64,000 nt of DNA from CAINVV01 sp037129695 (GTDB lineage Bacteria; Bacteroidota; Bacteroidia; Bacteroidales; Prolixibacteraceae), in the NCBI GenBank assembly GCA_037129695.1, contig JBAXUL010000005.1, forward strand, positions 12,856-76,855. Reading direction: 5' to 3'. Shown here piece by piece: positions 33,294 through 41,919 of the stretch; the stretch's first letter is position 1; each line of letters starts with the position of its first letter. The position numbers and the translations under genes are program-made. The notes under the pieces are model-generated. The model searched no databases. It was not told the DNA's origin and saw nothing but the letters and a program-made list of their open reading frames with translations.

Positions 33294-34721
33294 ATGGTTG
33301 TCATCTATCTTTTAGTATCCGTAGCGGTTGTTTTAAGCCTCTTTCTTATCAGGAACAAACAGGTGGTATATTCACTACTCGCCTTTTTCCTGATTTGGCA
33401 GATGTGGTTTACGGCACAGGCAATTACCCATTTTGGACATACCGATTCTGTCTATTTTACCTTCGACTCACTGGGCCTGCTGCTGCTGATCACCCTAAGC
33501 ATTATTGCCGTACCGGCAGCTATTCACAGTTTTATCTATCTTGAAAATCATTACGAACCACCAAGATCCAGATCAATCTATCTTGCTTCGCTGATCCTTC
33601 TGATTACGGCCATCAGCGCAGGGTATCTTTCCAACCACATTGCTGTAACCTGGATCTTCACCGAAATCACGACACTGAGCGCTTCCGCCCTGATCTACCA
33701 TCACCGCAATAAACTGGCATTGGAAGGAACCTGGAAATATGTTTTTATCTGTGCCATCAGCATCACTTTCATTTTTATCGGCATTTTGTTCTTAAGTCTG
33801 TCGCTGCAAAATGCAGGTTCGGATGACCTTTCCTTCAGTAATCTGCTTGCCAAAAGCAAGGAGCTGAATCCGGTATGGCTGCAAATGGCTTTCCTGTTTA
33901 TTTTCACCGGATTTACGGCCAAACTTGGATTGGTACCAATGTTCACTGCAGGAATTGATGCCAAAGATACTGCCCCTGCACCTGCGGGTGCCCTGATGGC
34001 CAGTGTATTGATGAACCTTGGCTTTGTCGGAATATTCCGCTTCTACATTGTTGTGGCCAATACTCCCCTGCTGCATTGGGCACAGGTTGTAACAGGAACG
34101 GCAGCATTTCTGTCGTTATTTGTTGCAACGGTATACATGCTCAAGGTAAAAAACATTAAACGAATGTTTGCCTATTCCGGCATCGAGCACATGGGACTTG
34201 TCATGCTGGGAATTGCAGCCGGCGGAATAGGCTATTATGCTGCCATTCTGCACATTATTCTGCATGCATTCGTCAAATCGAGCCTTTTTTTCCAGTACAA
34301 TCAATTGTACCGGGTTTTCCAGAATAAAAACATTAATTACATCGGCAATTATTTCAAATACAACACAACCGGTGCCATGGTACTTCTGCTTGGATTCATC
34401 AGTGCTGCCGCGATGCCGCCATCCGGACTGTTTGTCAGTGAATTTCTTATTTTCAAGTCAATTTTTGATGCCAAACAGATTTTGCTGCTGGTGGTTGTGC
34501 TGTTGTTGCTGACGATGATCATCTGGGCTTTTGGGAAAAACATCTTCAAAGTACTTTTTGTCCCGGCAGAAGGTTTTGACGATTCCAATGTGGCCAAAAC
34601 CAGTCCATGGGAATCAGTAACCCAGTTTGTGCTGCTTGCAACGGCTGTTTATCTTGGATTGAATCCTCCGGCAGAATTTGTGCAACTCATCAAAGACAGT
34701 ATTGTGCTGCTACCCAACTAG
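33294..34721 (+). CDS. HyfF-like antiporter subunit of the Ehr-type complex
   Basis: A 475-residue antiporter-family protein shorter than the two HyfB-like copies and lacking their tail. ITWIFTEITTLSASALIYH-type helix 5 retains the conserved Glu; FTAKLGLVPMFTAGIDAKDTAPAPAGALMAS is the broken-helix region, with the Lys kept. KNIKRMFAYSGIEHMGLV and LHAFVKSSLFFQYNQLYR follow. The substitution of the usual WLPDAH by MFTAGIDAKD is typical of HyfF-type subunits, which sit next to the HyfC-like subunit. The start is ATG 33294. A 78-base gap precedes the large-subunit gene. Confidence 0.85.
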   Translation: MVVIYLLVSVAVVLSLFLIRNKQVVYSLLAFFLIWQMWFTAQAITHFGHTDSVYFTFDSLGLLLLITLSIIAVPAAIHSFIYLENHYEPPRSRSIYLASLILLITAISAGYLSNHIAVTWIFTEITTLSASALIYHHRNKLALEGTWKYVFICAISITFIFIGILFLSLSLQNAGSDDLSFSNLLAKSKELNPVWLQMAFLFIFTGFTAKLGLVPMFTAGIDAKDTAPAPAGALMASVLMNLGFVGIFRFYIVVANTPLLHWAQVVTGTAAFLSLFVATVYMLKVKNIKRMFAYSGIEHMGLVMLGIAAGGIGYYAAILHIILHAFVKSSLFFQYNQLYRVFQNKNINYIGNYFKYNTTGAMVLLLGFISAAAMPPSGLFVSEFLIFKSIFDAKQILLLVVVLLLLTMIIWAFGKNIFKVLFVPAEGFDDSNVAKTSPWESVTQFVLLATAVYLGLNPPAEFVQLIKDSIVLLPN

Positions 34722-34799
34722 AAAAGGGAAAATTTAGATACCGTTATTTGGAGAAGACATCAAACGAAAAAGACAAATCATACAGCAAATTGCTTCATT

Positions 34800-36296
34800 A
34801 TGCATACGCTTCAAATTAAAAACAACGAGTCGAGGCCCCTATCCGAAATTCCGGATATGGAATACGGTGCATTTTTTCAGCTTAACACCGAATTAGTGGA
34901 TGGTAACCCGGAAAGACATTGTGTCAATTATTTTGGTATACCCGAAAGTAAAAGTGTCAGGTTTTTCTGTTGCATTGCAGATGACAAGGAACATGTCATA
35001 CACCTCTCCTCGTGCCTGGTTCAACCCCAGGAAATACTCGCCTCGTTTTCTGCCCGCTTGCTATGTTTCGAAAAATTCGAACGCGAGATTCATGAAAATT
35101 TCGGCATCAAATACAGCGATCACCCCTGGTTGAAGCCTGTGAGGTATCCCTTCGACCGTGCAGATCAAAGCCGGTCCATCTCCAATTATCCATTTTATTC
35201 CATTGACAGCGAAGAACTTCACGAGGTTGGCGTGGGTCCAATCCATGCAGGCGTGATCGAACCCGGGCATTTCAGGTTCATTTGCAATGGAGAACAGATT
35301 CTGCACCTTGAAATACAGCTGGGTTATCAGCACAGGGGAATCGAAAAATTAATTTTGGAACAGCAGAAACTTTCTCAGTTGGCGACATTGGCAGAAAATA
35401 TCACTGGTGACACGGTGGTTGGACATTCTACAGCTTTTGCTCAGATTTGGGAAAGTTTGTGTGGCTTTGAAACATCACGCAGCATTGATTTTTCCCGTAC
35501 CATAGCCCTTGAACTCGAACGAATAGCTATTCATACAGGTGATTTAAGTGCTGCCTGCACCGACATTGCCTACCAATTGGGTAGTTCCGTATTTGGCAGG
35601 CTGCGTACACCCATTGTCAATTTCATGCAGGAATGGTGTGGCAACAGATTAATCAAGGGTCTGATAAGACCCGGACTGGATCGCTTTCCATTCACTACAG
35701 CTCTGGCAGAAAGGCTTTCAGAAATTCTGGACGTTTTTGAACCTGATTTTATCGAGATGAACAAGCAGTTGTTTAGTCTTCCCAGCGCACTTTCCCGTTT
35801 CGAACGGACAGGTGTTGTAACTGTCGAAGACGCCTCCTCCGTCGGGGTTGTTGGAATGGCTGCGCGGACAAGTGGAGTTAAGAGGGATATCCGCTCCAGC
35901 CATCCTACAGGGTTGTATCCCGAAATTAAGCACGAAGTAATTGTCAAGCATCATGGAGATGTTTATTCGCGGGTTCAGCTGCGTAAAAATGAGGTGATAC
36001 AGTCGATTGGATACCTGAGAAAATTAATGGCAGAACTTCCTGTCGAATCGGGAAATGAAGTGCTTAAATCGCCGCAAAACAACCTGTTTTCCCTTTCGCT
36101 TGTCGAAGGGTGGCGCGGAGAGATCTGCCATTGTGCTATTACCAGTGAGAATGGGGAACTCAAGCATTATAAAATAAAGGATCCCTCCTTCCACAATTGG
36201 CTGGCACTTGCATTGTCAGTTCGAAACAATGAAATTTCAGATTTTCCGATCTGCAACAAGAGTTTTAACCTTTCTTATGCCGGACATGATTTGTGA
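34800..36296 (+). CDS. HyfG/HycE (NuoCD-like) large subunit lacking all NiFe-site cysteines
   Basis: A 498-residue fusion of a 30-kDa NuoC-like domain (about 1-125; FEREIHENFGIKYSDHPWLK) and a 49-kDa/NiFe-large-subunit domain (about 130-498; GVGPIHAGVIEPGHFRF, ILHLEIQLGYQHRGIEKL). Group 4 [NiFe] hydrogenases bind nickel through an N-terminal RxCGxC and a C-terminal DPCxxC. Here the first aligns with AENITGDT, with Thr202 and Thr205 at the cysteine positions. The second aligns with SFNLSYAGHD, with Ser492 and Gly495. No NiFe centre can form. The Tyr of the NuoD quinone site (TDRLxY) is not present either. The gene therefore encodes an Ehr-type subunit of unknown chemistry. Confidence 0.9.
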   Translation: MHTLQIKNNESRPLSEIPDMEYGAFFQLNTELVDGNPERHCVNYFGIPESKSVRFFCCIADDKEHVIHLSSCLVQPQEILASFSARLLCFEKFEREIHENFGIKYSDHPWLKPVRYPFDRADQSRSISNYPFYSIDSEELHEVGVGPIHAGVIEPGHFRFICNGEQILHLEIQLGYQHRGIEKLILEQQKLSQLATLAENITGDTVVGHSTAFAQIWESLCGFETSRSIDFSRTIALELERIAIHTGDLSAACTDIAYQLGSSVFGRLRTPIVNFMQEWCGNRLIKGLIRPGLDRFPFTTALAERLSEILDVFEPDFIEMNKQLFSLPSALSRFERTGVVTVEDASSVGVVGMAARTSGVKRDIRSSHPTGLYPEIKHEVIVKHHGDVYSRVQLRKNEVIQSIGYLRKLMAELPVESGNEVLKSPQNNLFSLSLVEGWRGEICHCAITSENGELKHYKIKDPSFHNWLALALSVRNNEISDFPICNKSFNLSYAGHDL

Positions 36297-36422
36297 GAGC
36301 ATACGGCAAGTTGTCTGGAAAGCCTGAAAATGAAAAGATGAGAGAGTGTAAAAATGAGATTGGTCACCGAAAATCCGAAATCGATAATTATCGATGGAAT
36401 TAATCAACTTATAAAATTGCAT

Positions 36423-37181
36423 ATGTTTGATAATCTAAAGATTTGGTTTCATCAGGGTAAACAATTTATTCCCGACGTCAGGAACGTACAAGTACCCGGA
36501 ATATTTAAGGGGCGACCGGTGATCTCTCTTGAAAAAGTGGATGAAAAAGCGCTGGTCGATTGCTGTCCGACCAATGCCATTTCGACTTCTCCGGTGGCCA
36601 TTGACCTCGGAAAATGCACTTTTTGCGGTGATTGTGCTTTCAGGTTTCCCAATAAGGTTGTATTTACCAGGGATTATAAGATTTCCACCAATGAGCGCAG
36701 TCGCCTGATCATTCAAGAAGGCATCGATGAACCCATCAGACTAAATGAAAATATCATCCCCAAGGAATTCAAATCAATATTTGGCAAATCGCTTAAGCTT
36801 CGGCAAGTCTCCGCCGGAGGCGACAACAGTTGCGAATGGGAGCTCAACGCGGCCAACAATGTGCAGTTCGACATGAGCCGTTTCGGAATTGAGTTCGTTG
36901 CATCCCCCCGGCACGCAGATGGTATTGTGATTACCGGGCCGATGACTGTCAATATGGCCGAACCGCTGCAAATCTGCTACGATGCAACCCCTGATCCCAA
37001 AATGGTGGTTCTATGCGGAACAGATGCAATCAGCGGAGGCATTTTTGATGGTTCTCCCGCACTGGATCGCAGTTTTCTTGACCGCCACAAAGTTGATCTC
37101 TACATCCCCGGCAATCCGGCACATCCGCTGACGGTGATCAATGGGCTATTGGCGCTTACCGGACGAGCGGAGAAAGACTAG
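36423..37181 (+). CDS. Ferredoxin-fused HyfI/NuoB-like small subunit with degenerate iron-sulfur sites
   Basis: A 252-residue protein joining a ferredoxin-like domain (about 35-85) and a NuoB/HyfI domain (about 125-245; VITGPMTVNMAEPL, YDATPDPKMVV, SGGIFDGSPALD). In the ferredoxin part, CCPTNAI (Cys48) and CTFCGDC (Cys65, 68, 71) remain, while the first CxxCxxC is absent and the last Cys is Phe75. This is exactly the ligand set for one [4Fe-4S] cluster. In the small-subunit part the proximal-cluster ligands read Asp134, Cys137, Asp201 and Asn231 (PGNPAHP for PGCPxxP), so that cluster is probably lost. ATG 36423 is chosen; ATG 36354 would add 23 unlike residues. Confidence 0.86.
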   Translation: MFDNLKIWFHQGKQFIPDVRNVQVPGIFKGRPVISLEKVDEKALVDCCPTNAISTSPVAIDLGKCTFCGDCAFRFPNKVVFTRDYKISTNERSRLIIQEGIDEPIRLNENIIPKEFKSIFGKSLKLRQVSAGGDNSCEWELNAANNVQFDMSRFGIEFVASPRHADGIVITGPMTVNMAEPLQICYDATPDPKMVVLCGTDAISGGIFDGSPALDRSFLDRHKVDLYIPGNPAHPLTVINGLLALTGRAEKD

Positions 37182-37246
37182 GAGGACTAGGAGACTGGGG
37201 GACTGAAAAATATGGAATTTTTTAATTGAGGTCAGGATCGTCTGTC

Positions 37247-37771
37247 CTAAATCCTATGCGGTTGCGGGGGTATATTATTTTCCTGTCGGGTGATCAGTTC
37301 GTCAAGATAACTAAATACCAATTCTATGTTTTTATCCTGATGGTATAACTTTTTTCTAATTTCTTCAATTTCGAGTTTCAAGCTCAATGTGTCAGTAAAA
37401 ATGGCTCTTATTTTGGTGAAAATCCGCATTATCTGAATGTTGACGGTGATTGCCCTTTCGCTATTTAAAATTCCAGATAACATGGCAACTCCTTGTTCGG
37501 TAAATGCATACGGTAAGCTCCTGGTGCCATCCCAACCTGATCTTCCAAATTGGAATATCAAGTTCTCATATTCTTTTTCATCTAGTTGAAACATTAAATC
37601 TTCAGGGAAACGTTTCCGGTTTCTTTTCACCGATTTGTATAAATTGCCTGTTGAAACATTGTACAATTCGGCCAAGTCTCTGTCCAGCATCACCTTAACC
37701 TCCCTAATTAAATAAATCTTGTTGCTGAGGATATCATCGGGTATAAAAACCTGAGTCTTATCTGATAACAT
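37247..37771 (-). CDS. ORF6N domain protein
   Basis: A 174-residue protein with an ORF6N domain at about 10-100: IYLIREVKVMLDRDLAELY, VKRNRKRFPEDLMFQL, and LPYAFTEQGVAMLSGILNSE. The C-terminal helix region (KLEIEEIRKKLYHQDKNIELVFSYL) may form a coiled coil. ORF6N proteins are DNA-binding proteins first seen in phages and are frequent single genes in Bacteroidota genomes. No phage or transposase gene is adjacent, and it runs against the preceding Ehr-like operon. Function here is unknown; a leftover of a mobile element or a small regulator are both possible. Confidence 0.85.
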   Translation of the reverse strand: MLSDKTQVFIPDDILSNKIYLIREVKVMLDRDLAELYNVSTGNLYKSVKRNRKRFPEDLMFQLDEKEYENLIFQFGRSGWDGTRSLPYAFTEQGVAMLSGILNSERAITVNIQIMRIFTKIRAIFTDTLSLKLEIEEIRKKLYHQDKNIELVFSYLDELITRQENNIPPQPHRI

Positions 37772-37900
37772 TGTAAAATTTTTTGTATAAAATAATTAAA
37801 CTCAATTTACACTGAGTTACATTATTTCAGGCAAATAAACGAACAATGAATTCTTTTTTTTAACTGTGTTGGTTAGTCCTTGCCATATAAACAGATGCGA

Positions 37901-39781
37901 TTACTCTATTTCTCTTGGATCAAGCAACTGAGGAAACCAGGTTTTGAAGAATGGGTGTCCTTCCTTCGCGTTGCCGGCGGAAGCATAGTCACACAGATCC
38001 ATCCAGATTGGATCTGCACCCTTTTCCAGGTAGGATTCAGGCATAAACCTGGCCTTGAATTCCATCCATACATCAGGGTTTTTGGGATCGCTTGGCAGAA
38101 GTTCGATGTATCCTTCTTTATCCAGCAAGGGCCGAAGTGATGATTCTAAGGCAAGTTCAGACAGACGGGCGTCCCTTGAAAGAACAACAGGTCCCCTGAC
38201 GATTACCAGATTCCTTGGGAATTCTCCCTCAATCAATACTCTACCGCGCATATCAAGATTGAGTTCTACGATATCCCCCGTCATCCATTTGCGTTCGATC
38301 CTGGTATATTTCCCCGGAGTAATATCGCTGATAGTAGTACCATTAACCGTCAGGGAAGATTGCTTACTCCATTGCGGGATACGCAATGAGAGAGACAAAT
38401 TTTCAGGTTTTTGAAGTTGTACCTTCAACGATATCTTCCCTGTTACAGGGTAATCCGTATACTGGATCAGTTCAATTTTTTGCTTCCCCGGCGTCATCAG
38501 GGAATAACTGCCTGCCGCAAAGAAATTGACTTGCAATCCCTCTTTGGATGACATCACAGCAGTTAGCGGGAAAGTGAACAATCCACGCGGTCCACTGGCC
38601 ACGCAGCAATTCAAGCCCATTCCACACTGTTCGCTTCCCTCCAGCCGTTGACCAGCCAGTGGTGTGTATTTGGCCCAATCTGACCCATCATGATTCATCG
38701 CACCCAATAATGCGTTGTAAAAAGACTGTTCGATGGCATCAGCATATTTCGCTTCACCTGTCATCCGGAGTAATTGCTGGCTGAATTTGATCCAGGTTGC
38801 CGTCACGCAGGTTTCCTGGTAATGGGAAACAGGCATGGTCTGCATTTTCTTTCCTTCAAACCATGCCTCCATTGATGACCCTGATCCTGCAATATTGATC
38901 TCAGTTTCATGGATATTTGCCCAGGTTTTCTCTACAGCAACCTTGTAAATCTCTTTTCCCGTAAGTCTGTAAAGTTCAAGCAAGCCTTCGTAACAGGACA
39001 TCATTTCATAGGCTTTTTGTCCTTGCTCCCATCCATACCAGCTTGTTTTTGGTTTCGGAAACCGTTTCGAGACATCCGTATCCGCCTTAGAAATTAATTG
39101 AGGACCATCGCCTGTCTCCCATTGCCTTACAATTTCTTCGGCAAAATCGAGGTATCTTTTGTCGCCGGTTCGGGCATAAAGCAGACAGATGGGTTCCAAA
39201 ACTGAGGAGGCAGCCATGCCCCTGTGGTTTCCAAGTTTAACGATCTGCAGATTTCTCTCAGTGATCTCTTTCATCAAAAAATCAGCTTCCTTGCGTGAGG
39301 CCAGAAGGGCCTTTGGTTCTTTGGTCAGGTCGAAATAGGCCAGCAACCCGAGCATGCTATACTTTCGTCCCCAGATATCCCATGCTGCAAGGTGTTTGTC
39401 ATTGGCATAATTTCCAATGTATCCGTCTGATGTTTGGGTAGCTATCAAGCCGTTGACTGCATCGTCCAGCTTTTTTTTCAGCAGAAGTTCCGGTTTATAG
39501 CGATAAGCCAGGACAGCCGAAGTGAACCATTTTCCCCAAAATTCGCTTTGCCAGCAACTGGTCTCCGTCCGGTTATTGAAGGGGGCTACCAGACGATTTA
39601 CATCCTGAGCAAGAATCCGGTTCAGGTAAGAAGCGTCCAACCGTTCGCCCGCAAAACCATTCATTTTTTCTGATAGTGATGGATACAACCTGTCAGCAAC
39701 AGCCGGTGCCGGGACTGACTGTGAGAATGAAAATGAGGCAATTAACATGAAACTAACCCAAGACCCCAGCATTTTGGACAT
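37901..39781 (-). CDS. Exported GH127-family glycoside hydrolase (beta-L-arabinofuranosidase-like, DUF1680)
   Basis: A 626-residue exported protein (signal peptide SWVSFMLIASFSFSQ). The central (alpha/alpha)6-barrel region contains WGRKYSMLGLLAYFDLT, SVLEPICLLYARTGDKRY and HYQETCVTATWIKFSQQLLR, where the Glu and first Cys correspond to the zinc/acid-base site. GLNCCVASGPRGL has the adjacent cysteines that act as zinc ligand and nucleophile in the characterised enzyme HypBA1. A beta-sandwich tail ends the protein. The known activity is removal of beta-L-arabinofuranose. Other DUF1680 members act on different linkages, so substrate is inferred. It belongs to a minus-strand run of five genes rich in carbohydrate enzymes. 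Confidence 0.85.
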   Translation of the reverse strand: MSKMLGSWVSFMLIASFSFSQSVPAPAVADRLYPSLSEKMNGFAGERLDASYLNRILAQDVNRLVAPFNNRTETSCWQSEFWGKWFTSAVLAYRYKPELLLKKKLDDAVNGLIATQTSDGYIGNYANDKHLAAWDIWGRKYSMLGLLAYFDLTKEPKALLASRKEADFLMKEITERNLQIVKLGNHRGMAASSVLEPICLLYARTGDKRYLDFAEEIVRQWETGDGPQLISKADTDVSKRFPKPKTSWYGWEQGQKAYEMMSCYEGLLELYRLTGKEIYKVAVEKTWANIHETEINIAGSGSSMEAWFEGKKMQTMPVSHYQETCVTATWIKFSQQLLRMTGEAKYADAIEQSFYNALLGAMNHDGSDWAKYTPLAGQRLEGSEQCGMGLNCCVASGPRGLFTFPLTAVMSSKEGLQVNFFAAGSYSLMTPGKQKIELIQYTDYPVTGKISLKVQLQKPENLSLSLRIPQWSKQSSLTVNGTTISDITPGKYTRIERKWMTGDIVELNLDMRGRVLIEGEFPRNLVIVRGPVVLSRDARLSELALESSLRPLLDKEGYIELLPSDPKNPDVWMEFKARFMPESYLEKGADPIWMDLCDYASAGNAKEGHPFFKTWFPQLLDPREIE

Positions 39782-39931
39782 GATCGACGATTTTTATTTG
39801 TATGACTTAATAGGAATTCAATTGAAGAAAATCTTCTGCAATGTAGTGAAACCCAACCAAAGAAATAATTCCAAGTTTTATGGAAATTTGGAATTGGCAA
39901 AATATTCCAAAATCTCACGACAAATCTGAAT

Positions 39932-41830
39932 TCAGGTAGGTGGATGCATTCTTTTGTGAAACCACACACTCACCACTTTCATTCTTTCCAATTGTGCAGG
40001 GGGCACGCGACGTTTGCAAGTTGAGCGTTCCTGGCTGCCTTCCGGTGCACCCCAGCGGATTTCAATTCCGTCGTTGGGATTGTAAGCCTTTTCAAAAGCA
40101 TCTTTCCTTTGGAGAATTTCCCCCATTGTCAGTTTTTGCTCGGTGCCGTTGGTGCGAGTATAAGTGATGGTAAGTTCTGTTAGTTTCTGGGTCAGCATCT
40201 CTTCAAGGTTCTTTTTAACCGATTCAGGTTTTTTAAGCACAGGCAGTTTGTAATCTTCCGGTGACCTGACAATTTTATCAGGAAAACCGAGCAAAGCGTC
40301 CATGGCAATCAAAAGTCTCAAATCGCGGTTGGGGGTAGAGAAATCCTCCCATTGTCCACCTGTCTGGAAGACTCCGGCCGCACTTCCCGGCATCGGAATC
40401 ACAGCCCCCGGATGAGATTTCATATACGCTTCACCATTGGATACAGAGGTGATTCGAACAGTCAGTTGTTCGTAAAGTGCTTGTATCAAATCAAGCAAAG
40501 CGGTTTCGGGATCGAGAGGTTTCGGATTGATGGTTCGTTCCATGGCATGGTAAAAGGCTTCGCTCTTCATGTTCTTTTGCTGCATCGAAAAGGGAACCAT
40601 TCCGGGGTCAGCACCAATCTCCCTGGATGTCATTAACCTGTATTTTCCACTATTCCCAACAATCGGACGGAAGGCCTTGAAGCCGGGTTCCCCGATCACC
40701 TCACTGGTATTAAAGAGAAAGTTACCCTTCCAGAACCGTTTAATCCCGACAGTACCATCCGGCTGAGCATCGACAGATAGCAGAACTCCCGGTACGTCTC
40801 CCGTCTGGGCCACCTTGTTGACCAAAATAAGGGTATGTCCGTATGGATCGGCAAAAACCACACCGGGCCGAAGGGCATCCGGGACAAGAGGTACCGGATA
40901 ATAATCGGATGTTTCGTCATTTAATGCCGTACGGGCAGTTCCCGAATGGACACCATTGGCCACCATTCGTACGAAAGTATTGAATTTTCTTATAGGAGAT
41001 CCTGAAAGTTGAATCTCATTGGTAACCCATCTGCCGGTACGCGGGGCTTTACCGAGATAACCCCTGTCGCATTCGTGGAAACCAAAAGGAAGCCCCAATT
41101 TCCACGAAAAGTAAGCCCGCAGATAGAACGGATTGTCGGCACAATCTGGTTGCATCAGCACCTTATCTTTGCCATTGGAGTCATCCTCGTTCAATGAAAG
41201 AAAATTGTAGAGAAAATTCCGCTCCCTCATCTGAGTAACCTCTTGAAGAGCAGTCCAGGAGGAACGTTCATCAGCCTCGTTAAATAGTGCATTCACCCAC
41301 GCCGAATATTGATCTTCGGAACCGGCATCCCACCCCTTCTGCGTATTCCAGACAGCATTGGAGCTAATTTGTGCAGGTTTGCCTGTCACCCAAAAATCCT
41401 GCTGAACCACAGAACTGTTATTGGTTCTGAAATTAACCTGGTATTTGCCTGTTGCACCGGCCTTGAACTCCGCGATCTGCCAGAAAGGCAGCCCCTCTCC
41501 GCTCCTGCTTTTGGTGGGTTCAATTGTTCCTGAAGGAGCAGTAACCTGGATGATACCTTTCTGAACAGGCTGACTACCGGTTACAAGTACCCTGAAAACC
41601 TCACCTGGTCGTGGGTTTCTTGGAGAAACCAGCAAGGCAGTAACGGTTGGTGAATCTTCGTTGCTATTCGATGCTGGTTGCAAGATGATTTTTTTTTCAA
41701 TTTTGGATGCGCCTTTCCTGCTTGAAGTGGCATTGCCGCAGGAAGTGGCAACGAATAACACACAGGCTATCGGAATGATTCCCAGTAATCTGCCAAAAAG
41801 GATTACTGATCTTTTTTCTTGATTTTCCAT
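39932..41830 (-). CDS. Large lipoprotein with a possible transglutaminase/NlpC-like domain
   Basis: A 632-residue predicted lipoprotein: the signal segment LGIIPIACVLFVATSC ends in a lipobox with Cys31 or nearby. An immunoglobulin-like stretch follows (about 60-160; VSPRNPRPGEVFRVLVTG). The region around MQPDCADNPFYLRAYFSWKLGLPFGF resembles the Cys-helix start of papain-like transglutaminases, and DPYGHTLILVN supplies a His after an Asp, so a Cys-His-Asp triad is conceivable. The C-terminal third is helical with no recognised motif. I do not recognise the family. It follows the C_GCAxxG gene on the same strand, and the start is ATG 41830 rather than TTG 41854 because the lipoprotein signal begins there. 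Confidence 0.65.
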   Translation of the reverse strand: MENQEKRSVILFGRLLGIIPIACVLFVATSCGNATSSRKGASKIEKKIILQPASNSNEDSPTVTALLVSPRNPRPGEVFRVLVTGSQPVQKGIIQVTAPSGTIEPTKSRSGEGLPFWQIAEFKAGATGKYQVNFRTNNSSVVQQDFWVTGKPAQISSNAVWNTQKGWDAGSEDQYSAWVNALFNEADERSSWTALQEVTQMRERNFLYNFLSLNEDDSNGKDKVLMQPDCADNPFYLRAYFSWKLGLPFGFHECDRGYLGKAPRTGRWVTNEIQLSGSPIRKFNTFVRMVANGVHSGTARTALNDETSDYYPVPLVPDALRPGVVFADPYGHTLILVNKVAQTGDVPGVLLSVDAQPDGTVGIKRFWKGNFLFNTSEVIGEPGFKAFRPIVGNSGKYRLMTSREIGADPGMVPFSMQQKNMKSEAFYHAMERTINPKPLDPETALLDLIQALYEQLTVRITSVSNGEAYMKSHPGAVIPMPGSAAGVFQTGGQWEDFSTPNRDLRLLIAMDALLGFPDKIVRSPEDYKLPVLKKPESVKKNLEEMLTQKLTELTITYTRTNGTEQKLTMGEILQRKDAFEKAYNPNDGIEIRWGAPEGSQERSTCKRRVPPAQLERMKVVSVWFHKRMHPPT

Positions 41831-41919
41831 ACTGTGGTCAAAGATAAGCGGCAATTGCTTAAAAAAAATAGATTGTCGCGCAAAAATAGATTCTCAAACA
41901 GGACATAATTTCAACGGTA

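Noticed and set aside
27682..37181. A functional group 4 [NiFe] hydrogenase (Hyf/Hyc-type) operon
   Set aside because: Subunit order fits, but both nickel-binding CxxC motifs of the large subunit are absent and three of four proximal-cluster ligands of the small subunit are replaced; no maturation genes are present.
37182..37246. Short GGAGGACTAGGAGACTGG direct-repeat-like bases after the Ehr operon
   Set aside because: Only two or three loose repeats with no symmetry or T run; not enough to call an element or terminator.
39865..39900. AATTCCAA/TTGGAATT hairpin between the GH127 and lipoprotein genes
   Set aside because: Eight-base AT-rich stem without a T run, near both genes; too weak to call a terminator.
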